Assembly: GCA_019321725.1 (NCBI GenBank)
Contig: CM033116.1
Location: 7,396,841 to 7,460,840, forward strand
Length of the DNA: 64,000 nucleotides
Source: Paulownia fortunei
Taxonomy: Eukaryota; Streptophyta; Magnoliopsida; Lamiales; Paulowniaceae
Direction: 5' to 3'
In this document: piece by piece, positions 37,145 to 48,689 of the stretch
Layout of the letters: each line of letters begins with the position of its first letter
Numbering within the stretch: position 1 is the stretch's first letter
Notes under the pieces: model-generated
Seen by the model: only the letters and a program-made list of their open reading frames with translations
Databases searched by the model: none
What the model was told of the DNA's origin: nothing
Made by a program: the position numbers and the translations under genes

Positions 37145-37662
37145 TGTTGGTTTTTTTGCTTATTTCCATCCCACATCGATTAAATACCAAAGGGACTTGT
37201 TTCCTTAGCCTATAAATAGGTTATTCCATCTAATTTTGAAATACACCAAAATATTCTCTTCTCTCTATATTTGTAAAATTCCTTTAATTAGGAAATTCTA
37301 AGTTGTGGGTAATTTTACCCAAGTTGTAATTTGTTTGGGAGATTAGTGAAGCAGTTGTCGCAGTTGCGGTGCCCGAAGACGTAGACAAAAGTTGGTCGAA
37401 CTCCGTTATCAAATCTGGTGTGTTTTTTCTATTTTGTCTTTTAATTTCGCATTTAGTATTTTGGTATTCTTTTGTTAATTGTTAGTATTCAATATTTACT
37501 TGCTTTGAGGTATTTGTCCGCTGTGCATAGTACTTTTAATAGTAGGTTCTGTCTAAGGAGACTGAGTTTTAAGTGGGACCATTGTGACCCCTCCAACCTT
37601 TCCTGAGAGCTTGCTATAATTAGTACTATTGTAGTGTATTTTATACTATCGATACCCCAACA
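37145..37662 (+). repeat. copia 5' LTR
   Basis: Starts TGTTGG and ends CCCCAACA, the TGTTGG/CAACA type of copia ends. Contains a likely TATA box and, after it, CAATTCC-like words. Same length as the 3' LTR without any indel. Confidence 0.93.
37211..37218 (+). promoter_or_regulatory. copia LTR TATA box
   Basis: TATAAATA 67 bases into the LTR, preceded by GGGACTTGTTTCCTTAGCC and kept in the 3' LTR at 41924-41931. The natural candidate for the core promoter of the element's RNA; the start site cannot be read from sequence alone. Confidence 0.6.
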
Positions 37663-37664
37663 AG

Positions 37665-37676
37665 TGGTATCAGAGC
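37665..37676 (+). other. copia primer-binding site, tRNA-Met type
   Basis: TGGTATCAGAGC, exact complement of the plant initiator tRNA-Met 3' end, two bases after the LTR. Confidence 0.92.
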
Positions 37677-37740
37677 CGAAGGTTCGGCCTAGGCTCGTTT
37701 ATTTTGATTTTAATATTGAATACTATTATTTGAGTTCGAA

Positions 37741-40700
37741 ATGACTACTGAATCTTCCACAACCAGAGCATCAACCTCCTCGTCCATACCAGAAAGGATG
37801 GTAATGCCAAATGTTAGATTTTCGGTGGAGATATTTGATGGTACGGGTCATTTCGGCATGTGGCAAGGCGAGGTGCTGGATTGTCTATTTCAGCAAGGTT
37901 TAGACATCACCATTGAAGAAAAAAAACCAGATGATGTTGAAGAAAAAGAGTGGAAAAACCATTAATCACTTGGCATGTGGAACAATTCGATCGTGCTTGC
38001 CCAGAGAGCAGAAATATGCATTTAAAAATGAAAATTATGCTTACACATTGTGGAAGGCTTTGGAGGATAAATTTTTGAAAAAGAGTGGTCAGAATAAACT
38101 TCTCATGAAGAAGCAATTATTCCGGTTTGAGTACCGCCCAGGTACATCTATGAATGATCATATTACTACCTTTAATCAATTGGTTGCAGATTTATTTAAT
38201 TTGGATGTAACCTTTAGTGATGAGGATTTGGCTTTGATGTTGTTATCATCCCTTCCTGATGAATTTGAATATTTAGAAACTACTTTACTTTATGGGAAGG
38301 ATGATGTATCTCTTGCTGTAGTTTGTGCTGCTTTGTATAGTTATGAATTAAGAAAAAAGAATAAAAAAGAAAACAGGCACATAGCAGCAGAAGATGAAGC
38401 ATTGGTTGCAAGAGGACGGTCACAAAGCCAAAAGAAGGGAAGAAGTTGGAGATCCCATTCAAAATCCAGACCTGCCAAATATGAGTGTGCTTTTTGCCAT
38501 GAGAAAGGACACTGGAAGAAAGACTGCCCCAAATTGAAGAAGAAAGGAGAAGCTACTCAAGATGCATGTGTAGGTGAAGGTGAAAGTGAAGACTCAGAAT
38601 TTTCACTGGTGGTATTGCCTTCAACATCCCATTCAGACGAATGGATTTTAGATTCCGGATGCACCTATCATATGTCTCCTGTAAGGGAGTGGTTCTTCGA
38701 TTTTTAGGAAATCAATGGAGGAGTTGTTTACATGGGCAATGACAATGCTTGTAAGACAACTGGGATAGGTTCAATTCGATTGAAAAATCATGATGGTTCG
38801 ACCAGAGTTCTGACGGATGTTCGGTACGTGCCGAATTTGAAGAAAAATCTCATCTCCTTTGGAGCTTTGGAGTCCAAAGGTTTAGTTGTGACTATGCGAG
38901 ATGGAGTTTTGAAAGCTACTTCCGGCGCACTGGTGGTGATAAAAGGTATCAGAAGAAATAATTTGTATTACTACCAAGGTAGTACAGTTATTGGGACAGT
39001 ATCAGCAGCTATTTCAAACAATGACAAGGATTTTGAAGCAACCAAGCTTTGGCATATGCGTTTGGGACATGCCGGTGAAAAATCCTTGCAAACTCCGTCG
39101 AAGCAAGGATTATTGAAAGGTGCAAAGGTATGTAAACTTGATTTTTGTGAACATTGTGTTCTAGGAAAGCAAAAAAGAGTGAAGTTTGGCACTGCTATCC
39201 ATAATACAAAAGGTATTTTAGATTATGTTCACTCAGATGTTTGGGGACCTTCCAATACACTATCTTTGGGAGGAAAACATTATTTTGTCACTTTCATTGA
39301 TGATTTTTCTAGACGAGTTTGGGTGTATACTATGAAGACTAAGGATGAAGTGTTTGGAATTTTCCTTAAGTGAAAAACACAGATTGAGAATCAGACTAGA
39401 AGAAAGATCAAAGTTCTCTGAACAAATAATGGTGGAGAATACACAAGCGATCCCTTCCAAGATGTTTGTCATAAGTATGGCATTGTTCGACACTATACAG
39501 TCAGGAGGACACCACAACAAAATGGGGTGGCAGAACGCATGAATCGAACCTTGGTGGAGAAAGTTCGATGTATGTTGTCCAATGCTGGGTTGGGGAGACA
39601 GTACTGGGCTGAGCCTGTGACATATGCGCAACATCTCATAAATCGATTGCCATCATCCGCAATAGGTGGTAAAACACCTTTAGAGGTATGGTCTGAAAAA
39701 CCTATTGCTGATTATGATTCCTTACATGTTTTTGGTTCTCTTGCTTACTATCATGTAAAGGAATCAAAATTAGAACCGAGAGCAAAGAAGGCATTGTTCA
39801 TGGGAATCACTTCTGGCGTAAAGGGATACCAACTTTGGTGTCTCGAGTCGAAGAAAGTGTTGTTTAGCAGAGATGTTACCTTTGATGAACTTGCCATGTT
39901 GAAGAAAGTAACACGTGAAAAGAGCGACAGTACTCCACAACAGGTGGAGCATACACCAAAGCAGGTGGAGGTAGAAGGAATGGCAAAATTTCCAGCTAAG
40001 TGTGACAATCCAGTAACAAAGAATTTTTCAGATGATGAAGAAGAAGTTCAGACCCAAGAATCATTGGAGCAACCTGAACCAATTGCAATGAGAAGGCCTA
40101 GACGTGAAATTCACAAACCTGCTCGATTTGCAGATATGGTGGCTTATGCACTTCCAGTTGTAGATGATGATGTTCCATTCACTTTTCAAGATGCAGTTCA
40201 AAGTTCAGAAAGTGAGAAGTGGAAAGGTGCTATGGAGGAAGAGATGCAGTCTCTTCAGAAGAACAAGACTTGGAAGGTGACGCAACTACCAAAAGGCAAG
40301 AAGGCAATTGGATGCAAATGGGTATTTGCAAAGAAAGAAGGATTTCCTGACAAGAATGATATGCACTACAAGGCAAGATTGGTAGCTAAAGGCTACACTC
40401 AGAAGGAAGGAATTGATTATAATGAGGTATTTTCTCCAGTTGTTAAACATTCTTCCATTAGAATTTTGTTGGCCTTGGCAGCGCAGTTGAATTTGGAGCT
40501 AGCTCAACTTGATGTGAAGATGGCATTCTTGCATGGTGATTTGGAAGAGAAATCTACATGACTCAGCCAGAAGGATTCAAAGTTGTTGGAAAAGAAAATT
40601 GGGTTTGCAAGTTGAACAAATTATTGTACGGATTGAAACAATCTCCGAGGCAACAGTACAAGCGATTTGATAAGTTTATGATGAGGCAGAAGTACACTCG

Positions 40701-41748
40701 AAGAAAATATAATCATTGTGTGTATTTACACAAGTTACAAGATGGATCTTTCATTTACTTACTTTTATATGTTGATGATATATTGATTGCATCTCAGAGC
40801 CAAATGGAGATTGACAAATTGAAGGCTCAATTAAATCAAGAGTTTGAAATGAAAGATCTAGGGAAAGCCAAGAAGATTCTTGGAATAGAGATAAGCAGGG
40901 ACAGAACGAGAGGCAAGCTTTGTTTGACTCAGAAGCAATATTTGAAGAAGGTACTACAATGTTTTGGTATGACAGAAAGCTCAAAACCTGTAAGTACACC
41001 ACTTGCTCCTCATTTGAAGATTAGTGCACAGTTATCACCAAAGAATGATGAAGAACGAGAGTACATGGCCAAAGTCCCGTATGCTAATGCAGTTGGTAGC
41101 TTGATGTATGCAATGATGTGTACGAGGCCTGACATTTCACAAGCAGTTGGAGTTGTGAGTAGGTATATGCATGATCCAGGTAAAGGTCATTGGCAAGCTG
41201 TGAAATGGATTCTACGGTATATTCTTAATACTGTAGATGTTGGTTTAGTTTTTGAGCAGGATGGTAAAATTGGTCAAAGTGTAGTTGGATATTGTGATTC
41301 TGACTATGCAGGTGATTTGGATAAGCGAAGGTCAACGACTGGATATTTGTTTACTTTTGCCAAAGCATCAGTCAGTTGGAAGTCTACTTTACAGTCTACG
41401 GTTGCTTTGTCTACAACAGAGGCAGAGTATATGGCAGTCACTGAAGCAGCTGTAAAGGAAGCAATTTGGCTTCAAAGTTTGCTTGAAGACTTAGGAGTTG
41501 ATCAGAAGCACATTACAGTGCATTGTGACAGTCAGAGCGCTATTCACTTAGCGAAAAATCAAGTCTTTCATGCAAGAACGAAACACATTGATGTTCGCTA
41601 TCACTTTGTACGGGAGATTCTTGAAGAAGGTAATATACATCTTCAGAAGATTCATACAACAGAGAATTCCGCAGATATGATGACTAAAGTTGTCACAACA
41701 GTTAAATTTAAACATTGTTTAGACTTGACCAATATTCTGCATATTTGA
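37741..41748 (+). pseudogene. copia gag-pol polyprotein, disabled
   Basis: One polyprotein in the living element. Gag from ATG 37741 with zinc knuckle CAFCHEKGHWKKDC (about 38486-38527). Protease with DSGCTYHM (about 38650). Integrase with an H-H-C-C zinc site (39050-39170) and the first catalytic Asp in YVHSDVWGP. Reverse transcriptase with YVDD at 40768-40779. RNase H with SDYAGD and STTEAEYMA, then the TKHID end. Lesions: one extra A in the run at 37954-37958; TAG at 38705; TGA at 39371 and 39419; one base lost at about 40550. The second integrase Asp (TDNGGEY in the family) is Asn at 39425. Everything else reads cleanly, so inactivation is fairly recent. Confidence 0.93.
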
Positions 41749-41840
41749 GATGGCAAAAAAGGCGCATTTGGAGGCACTGCAGAAGACTATTTCATTTGTT
41801 GAGAATATAAGAATTTGAATTTCAAGTGGGATTGAAAAAT

Positions 41841-41857
41841 GCGCAAATGTGGAGATT
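41841..41857 (+). other. copia polypurine tract
   Basis: GCGCAAATGTGGAGATT immediately before the 3' LTR, about 90 bases after the polyprotein stop. Matches the AAATGTGGGAG-type tract of plant copia elements. Confidence 0.7.
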
Positions 41858-42375
41858 TATTGGTTTTTTTGCTTATTTCCATCCCACATCGGTTAAATAC
41901 CAAAGGGACTTGTTTCCTTAGCTTATAAATAGGTTATTCCACCTTGTTTTGAAATACACCAAAATATTCTCTTCTCTCTATATTTGTAGAATTCCTTTAA
42001 TTAGGAAATTCTAAGTTGTGGGTAATTTTACCCAAGTTGTAATTTGTTCGGGAGATTAGTGAAGCAGTTGTCGCAGTTGCGGTGCCCGGAGACGTAGACA
42101 AAAGTTGGCCGAACTCCGTTATCAAATCTGGTGTGCTTTTTCCATTTTGTCTTTTAATTTCGCATTTAGTATTTTGGTATTCTTTTGTTAATTGTTAGTA
42201 TTCAATATTTACTTGTTTTGGGGTATTTGTCCGCTGTGCATAGTACTTTTAATAGTAGATTCTGTCTAAGGAGACTGGGTTTTAAGTGGGACCGTTGTGA
42301 CCCCTCCAACTTTTCCTGAGAGCTTGCTATAATTAGTACTATTGTAGTGTATTTTATACTATCGATACCCCAACA
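41858..42375 (+). repeat. copia 3' LTR
   Basis: Starts TATTGG where the 5' LTR has TGTTGG, so the conserved TG end is lost by a G to A change. Ends CCCCAACA followed by CTATG. Differences from the 5' LTR are mostly C/T and A/G. Confidence 0.92.
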
Positions 42376-43122
42376 CTATGCACATATGTAACTGAGGCTT
42401 GCTAACTAATTCTTATATATGGATGCAAATTAGAATCTTCAAATAATATATTGGCCGAGTAAAGTCCAGTACAATTTATATCTTTTCCTTTATTTTAATG
42501 ACGCATCAACTCATTACATGAAGAAGCTTCCACTATGAGTGGGACAAGACATATCCTATATATATACCTGATTTGAAGATGAAACTTCTATATGATATTA
42601 CTAACCCAAATATATTTAGAGCAAGGTATGTGTAAAAATTCAAATGACCAAAAATGATTTACGCAATTGAAATTGAATTGCAGGAACTCAACATGTTAAG
42701 GTCTGAACATTAATTTTTGACTTTTGCATTAATATTAGTTTCTGGACTTTCATGATCACATTAGTGATATTTCTATGCATCAGGAAATTTATTATCTATT
42801 TTGAGTATAACAGAGGTTCGTTAAGAGTAGTGAAACATAAAGTTTCCAAAATGTTATTTTTATTGAAAATATAAAAAAATATAGATAAAAGTTTTGAAGT
42901 GAATTAGCAAAGAGAAACCTTTTAGATTATTATTAATAGATACCCTAATTTGAGGATTTTCAGAATTTTGTACTTAAAATTTAAAAGTCGATAACCACCC
43001 TTATATATAACTTGTGAAATCAAAGAACGAATGAAAATACCAAGCCACATTATATGAGTAAGAAAGTATGTATACGTGACCTCAAGTTTCAAGGACAACA
43101 CTTATTTTAGGATGGTAGAATA
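42376..43122 (+). mobile_element. element X interior, segment 3, with polypurine end
   Basis: Interior resuming after the copia element (right target copy CTATG at 42376-42380). Aligns with 55811-56341 and 60989-61524. It ends TTCAAGGACAACACTTATTTT, then AGGATGGTAGAATA, a decayed form of the GGACGAA...AGGTGGGGAGAAT stretch that precedes Tekay-type 3' LTRs. Altogether X has only about 1.4 kb of interior and no protein remnant. Confidence 0.75.
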
Positions 43123-45082
43123 TGACATCCGATTATATATATATTAAGGGATATTCAATTATTGAATTTATTGGAGTATCATATTTTTATGCTAATAAGT
43201 AAAAGGTGTTGGAATGCAATTATATTAGACTATCAGCTAAAAGGTTTAGAATAGTAATTATGGTATTTAGCCAAAACCCTAGAGTGTAATTCATTTATAC
43301 ACTAAATAGAAAACTAGGGTGATTATATTAAAAGCACATAAGAGTAGCAAAAAAAAATAAAAAATGAAGCAAAGTAACCCCTTGAAAGATGGGGTGGCGT
43401 GGTTTTCTGTGGGAAGGGGTTTCTGTCAAATCGTGGCGTGCTATTGTGAGATTGGTGTACAATAATTGAATAGGGTACTCAATGGCCACTTTACTCCTAT
43501 AATTTTTGGCAGGCAACAAGGGGATTACGGATTATCCTGTAAGTTTTTCTCTTTGGTTTTATAATTTCTTCTTTAAACAGTGGAAATCTTGAATCTCATT
43601 TTCAGAGATGGGCAAGCAATATTTCATAAGTTGCTAGATTCATTTGACATGTTCATTTGATATTACTAAGGCAGACACAGACAAAAAAAAAAAAAAAGAG
43701 AGAGAGATCAGATTATTACAAAGTTGAGAATAGTTTTTTTTTTATAATTTATTTGGGTCTCTAGATTTGGCAGTATAATTAGAATCATTTATTTAATTCT
43801 AAGAAATAAATTATGTAAATATGATTAGTTTGATTCTGAAATTTTAATATTAATAGAATTGGTGTTTATGAACTAAGTTGGAGACTAAGCATTTTTGTTG
43901 GCAATGGGCTTATAGGATCTTAGACAATCAATTTCCATGTGACTATCATTGTGCGCTTGATCTATCAGTATTCATAATTTATTTATGAAATATTCAGGTT
44001 TTGGGGATACATATTTTTTTTGTACGACGAGTCACTCTCTTGGTTATATGTAACTCGAAAATGTAGTATTTTTGGATTGCGTGTGTAACTTTTTACAACT
44101 TCGATCAAATAAGCTTATATGTGTATTGAATTGTGAAAAATGTAAAAATGATTTGAGTTTAGTGAATTTTAAGTATAAAAATTGAGCATATATTTAAATG
44201 TGATTTTGTGTATGTGGTGGTTTGTAAATGTGGGTATTGTGAAGATATTTTTAAAATCTATTATTGAAACCTTGTATTATTGCTATTCTGGAATAGCCAA
44301 TGGACAGCTGGTAAGAATTTGAAAGTTTGGTCAGTGATTCAGTTCAGGAGGGTTAGGCCTGTACCAGTAATCCAATACAGAGGAGTTAAGTCTGTACCAG
44401 AACTTAAGACAGGGGGATGGGGTTAAACCTTTCTCTAACCATGGTTGTCTTATATGTTTGATTTCACGTAGTGAATTTTATGTGAAAATTAGTTGATTTT
44501 CTTATCTACATGTTTCTTTTTAACTTATTGTTTTGTATTTTTGAATTGTTGGCATTCTCTTTTAGAGCTCAAGTGATATATATTACTACTTTTTTAGCTT
44601 ACTTGATCCAGCTAGTTGAGTGATAAGTTATTTATTGGGCCGTCGTGCTCATAATTTCACTAATATTTTTCAAATATCAAGACTTGGTAGTTTGGAAGAA
44701 TAACCTATGAAGTATGGCGAAGTCTTAGAAGGAGCTGGACCTTGTTATTTCAATATTTTAGAATCATTTGATACGATGAATTGTAATATTAAAAATGTAT
44801 TATCTCCATGTGGCTCATATCTTTTTAGACTTAATTATGTTTATATTTGGAGAATACTTACTAAATTATTATTTTTTTATCAAGTGGATTGTTATTAAAT
44901 TCTTGATTTATTTAGTTGATAGATAACATTGATTTATAAAATAATGGTTTGAGGGTATAGATGCTCTATACCAATGATTTCTATTGGATTAAATGGAAAC
45001 TGTTAGGTTAGCCTTGCAGACTTTTAGGATGTCCCCGATAGTTTGTGACGGTTGTCATGGTCCCTGGGTTCGGTACATGATA
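43123..45082 (+). mobile_element. element X, second LTR
   Basis: Begins TGACATCCGATTATATAT (decayed TGTAACACCCGATT) directly after the polypurine-like tract, and ends CGGTACATGATA. 1960 bases. Aligned with the left LTR it lacks about 300 bases and carries many substitutions and indels, so X is old. No intact coding frame: open frames at 43328-43519 (minus) and 44707-44898 (plus) lie in LTR sequence and are fortuitous. Confidence 0.83.
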
Positions 45083-45626
45083 ATTATAGTGGTATCAAAA
45101 CTAAGTTGTGATTTTTGGGATTACCATTGATAGGACGATGGGACTAACTAATAATTTAGGAGTTAACATCAATAATCAATTAATAGCCTTAATAATTATC
45201 TTATTAATGTTCAAGATTTGCATATTTAGTAAGAAGCGATGGGACATAGTTAATTCGTTCATATAAGCACAATGTATTTATTGTAAGTAGGAGATGTGGA
45301 AATATTATATTAAAATTATGCACACTAAGAATAAGTAAAGTGAAACCCAAATTGGCAATGTTGGAGATTTGTGCCAATTTATAGGGGTTACTTAATAGAA
45401 TTTCGTTAGGCTATTACAAACTAGGCAATAATATGCAATTACAGTTCATGACTTTCTGGGATTGAAAATATAAATAAAAGACGATTAACTTGGGAAATCA
45501 GCTTAAAGTGTTTACAAGTTCCTCAGTTCAATCTTACGTTGGATGGTTAAATACATGACTTGTGATATGTTATGGAAATTGATGGTTGGTTTGATGCTTA
45601 TAGATAGTATCTAATCATTATGATGA
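45083..45626 (+). mobile_element. element X interior after the second LTR, segment 1
   Basis: After the second LTR a primer-like site TGGTATCAAAAC (45090-45101) and interior sequence follow again. The second LTR is therefore not the end of X but the start of another unit, giving an LTR-interior-LTR-interior chain. Cut at 45626 by the minus-strand chromovirus (target copy GATGA at 45622-45626). Confidence 0.75.
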
Positions 45627-48600
45627 TGTAACACCCCCTTAGTAGGATATTATTTTATCCGTTACTTAATATTATTTAGATCATATTTTTGTGAAGTTGT
45701 CTAATGAAAATAATTTGGGATAATAAGAAAAAAAACTCATAATTTTTTTTTCAAATGGTCTCTACTAAAAAAAAAGCACGACCTCTAATTCCGACGCCAC
45801 TATCACTTTGCACCAACCCTACTATCCTCCATATCTACATCTTACTCTTGCCTTTCCCTATAATATGAGGATATAAATCTATAAGCAACACTTAGTAAGC
45901 AACATCATAAATCTCACAGAACATATTGGAGTGATTTCTTTGAAAATGCTTGAGGATTCCTTTTTTTTGTACATATATATATACAAGAAAATACATACTA
46001 GTAAGGGTCCAGGCATGGTACCAATATGCACAACTCAGATAGAATCCGGGGTAGCTAGCCACCAAATCTGATCGGAGCAAACTCATAACTAATAATGACG
46101 GACTAGAATCCCTAAGGGCAAACTCGTGCCCTAAACTCATATGTGGGCAGACTAGGAGACCGGTACTAACCTCTTATAAAACAAATACTCTTTTGAAAAA
46201 TACTTTTACTCATATTATCTATTATGTAGTATGAAAAAAGATCAACTCAACATCTTTGTCTTACTTTATTCATACTATCTCAAAAATACAACATTAACAT
46301 AATATGAATCTATCATTGACAAAACCATACACGATATCTATCATGTACATATATCATATCATAAAGGGAAAAAAAAATCAACTCCTCATATTGCCGGTGA
46401 GAGGCGCACTTACTCCTTTTACCAACTTATGAAATTCCTACCGTTAGGTGACGTGATATTTCAGAACTCCTTCGATGTGTTTGCCTTCAAGACGGTTCAT
46501 GCCAAAAATTACCATTTACATACTTATTAAATATTTATTAAAAATTCTCACATTATTACAACATCAAAATAAGAACTAATAAAAATAATTGTTGCAACAA
46601 GACTAGCTACAAAATATTGTCAACAAAAATGGCAGCCTAACCTATTACGCTTTATAGAATTTTATCTAAAACTTTATATACTCTTTTCATGTAAAAATCT
46701 GGTCGTATTGAAGCTAAATAATATTTCATTAATTTTATCAGCTTCAAAAGAACAAAGAAAATGCAGTTTTAAAAATTTCTAACTCATCTCAGTGTTTTAG
46801 TCGTACTACAAAAATAGATAGAACACATTTTACTCCACAATTTTGGTTTTGAAAAAATATAAATAATACAACTCTAAAATTTTACACCCACATAAATGAC
46901 ATACAAACAATCATCCTAGGGTGATACAATACTATTTTATAATTGTAACGGACTTTACAATTCAAGTCACAGAAACTGTTAGCATCAGTTTCACAGTGAA
47001 CAAACTTGGTTTAACATTTTGAATTAAATATTTTACGAAGACATTTAAATATTCAAACATTTTTGAACATTCATAACATATAAATGTATAACTTCTCACA
47101 AAATTAGCTCAAAATTCTATTATATTCATTCAGAATATATTTTCAAATAAAGTTACAAATACTGTCGGCATTAAATTTAGTCTGAACAGATTTGATTCAA
47201 AAATCCAAATTTAATATTTTATGGAGAAACTAAATATTTAAATATTTATGGACATTTATAACATATATATATAAAACATATCAAAAAAATAGCGCAAAAT
47301 TCAATCATTTGAAATCGAAATACATTTTCAAATGCAATTAACAAAAACTATCAATATGAAATTCATAGTGAACGTACTTGATTCAAAAATATGAATTAAA
47401 TATTTCATAAGGAAATTAAATTTTAAAAATCGCTGAAAATTTATGACATATAAATATACAAAATATCATAAAATTAGATCCAATTCCTATCATATGAATT
47501 CAAAAAATATTTTTGAATGCAATTAACAAAAACCATCAGCATCAAATTTGTAGTGAATAGACTTAATCAAAGTTAAATATTTTACTAAAAATAAAATCTT
47601 TGAACAAATTACTGGACATTCATAACATATAGATATGCAACATATCAGAAAATTAACTCCAAAATCCTATCAAATGACTTTGGAATATATTTTCAATATT
47701 AGATATCAAGTAGTTAACAACAAAATAAACCCAGTCATAAAGACATGCTTACATACTGTACACATAAATAATCACATATATATATATGTTTATATATTTG
47801 TAAAGAGAGAGAAGTATAATTATAATAATTAATGCTTAATCATGATATAATATAACCATACCTTGAGATTTCTCTTTTTCTTTCTCTTGCTACATGGAGA
47901 CGTTAGGAAGAGGTGTAACCATATTACTATTTTCTTTCTATGGCTAAAGTAAGATTCTTTGGCATGGTATATCTAACTGAAAGTAAAGAGAAAGAAGTAG
48001 GAAGGAGGCATGAGGCTAAGATAGGGAAGGGGCAAAAGAGAGATCGTGAGTTCAGAGGGAGGAGTGTCTATTTTATGGCGAATTTGGAAGATGGATTTTG
48101 TAAGGCCAATTAAGGTGATTGAGGCTTAATTGTTGGTCTATAATGGCTCATACACCATTAAAACGTGTGAGAAAAAAAATAGATAAAGGAAGGTTTGAAT
48201 TATCTATTTTTATTTTTTTGATTAAGTACTTTTATGGCATCAAACAAGATAATTTAATATCTTATTTAATCATAATCTCTCGTTCTTTTAATAGTGTCTA
48301 TATATTAACCAAATTATGTCTATATCTAATAAAATAAAATCTATATTAATATCAAGCTCAAAATAGTCACATAAGAATCCTAAAATATTATTAAATTAAT
48401 ATTGCGATACACATAATTATTCTAATTATCAAGAAAAATCTAGCCAAATAAATAATTATCATAAACAAAATAAATCAATTAACATAATTGGCATGAACTA
48501 CTCTTAGTACATCCAGTTATCATCATAGTCACCTACATAGACACTAATTAAAAATATTAGCCGATATAATTTAATTATTTTATCATATTTAAATAGCATC

Positions 48601-48658
48601 AACTAAATTTTCTGTTAGTTCTTACAGAAATTTGTGTCATAAAAAATGGGGTGTTACA
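45627..48658 (-). repeat. chromovirus 3' LTR with internal tandem repeats
   Basis: 3032 bases. Contains about four units of a 180-186-base repeat (CATTCATAACATATA-type landmark at 47065, 47251, 47435 and 47614), of which the other LTR has only two. Open frames at 45892-46140, 47635-47832 and 48119-48337 have no motif and lie wholly in LTR sequence. Confidence 0.85.
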
Positions 48659-48689
48659 ATCTCCTATACCTTATAAAACTTTTGTCCTC

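Larger units (their letters stand above)
37145..42375 (+). mobile_element. Ty1/copia retrotransposon, nearly complete, 5.2 kb
   Basis: LTRs of 518 bases each (37145-37662, 41858-42375), perfect target duplication CTATG (37140-37144 and 42376-42380), tRNA-Met primer site, gag-pol in copia order (protease, integrase, reverse transcriptase, RNase H) and a purine-rich tract before the 3' LTR. A hand count gives about 18 differences between the LTRs (roughly 3.5 percent), nearly all transitions. Inserted into X interior. Defective through two frameshifts and three stops. The lineage is probably Tork-like (Tnt1/Tto1 group) from the style of gag, but this needs a tree. Confidence 0.93.
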
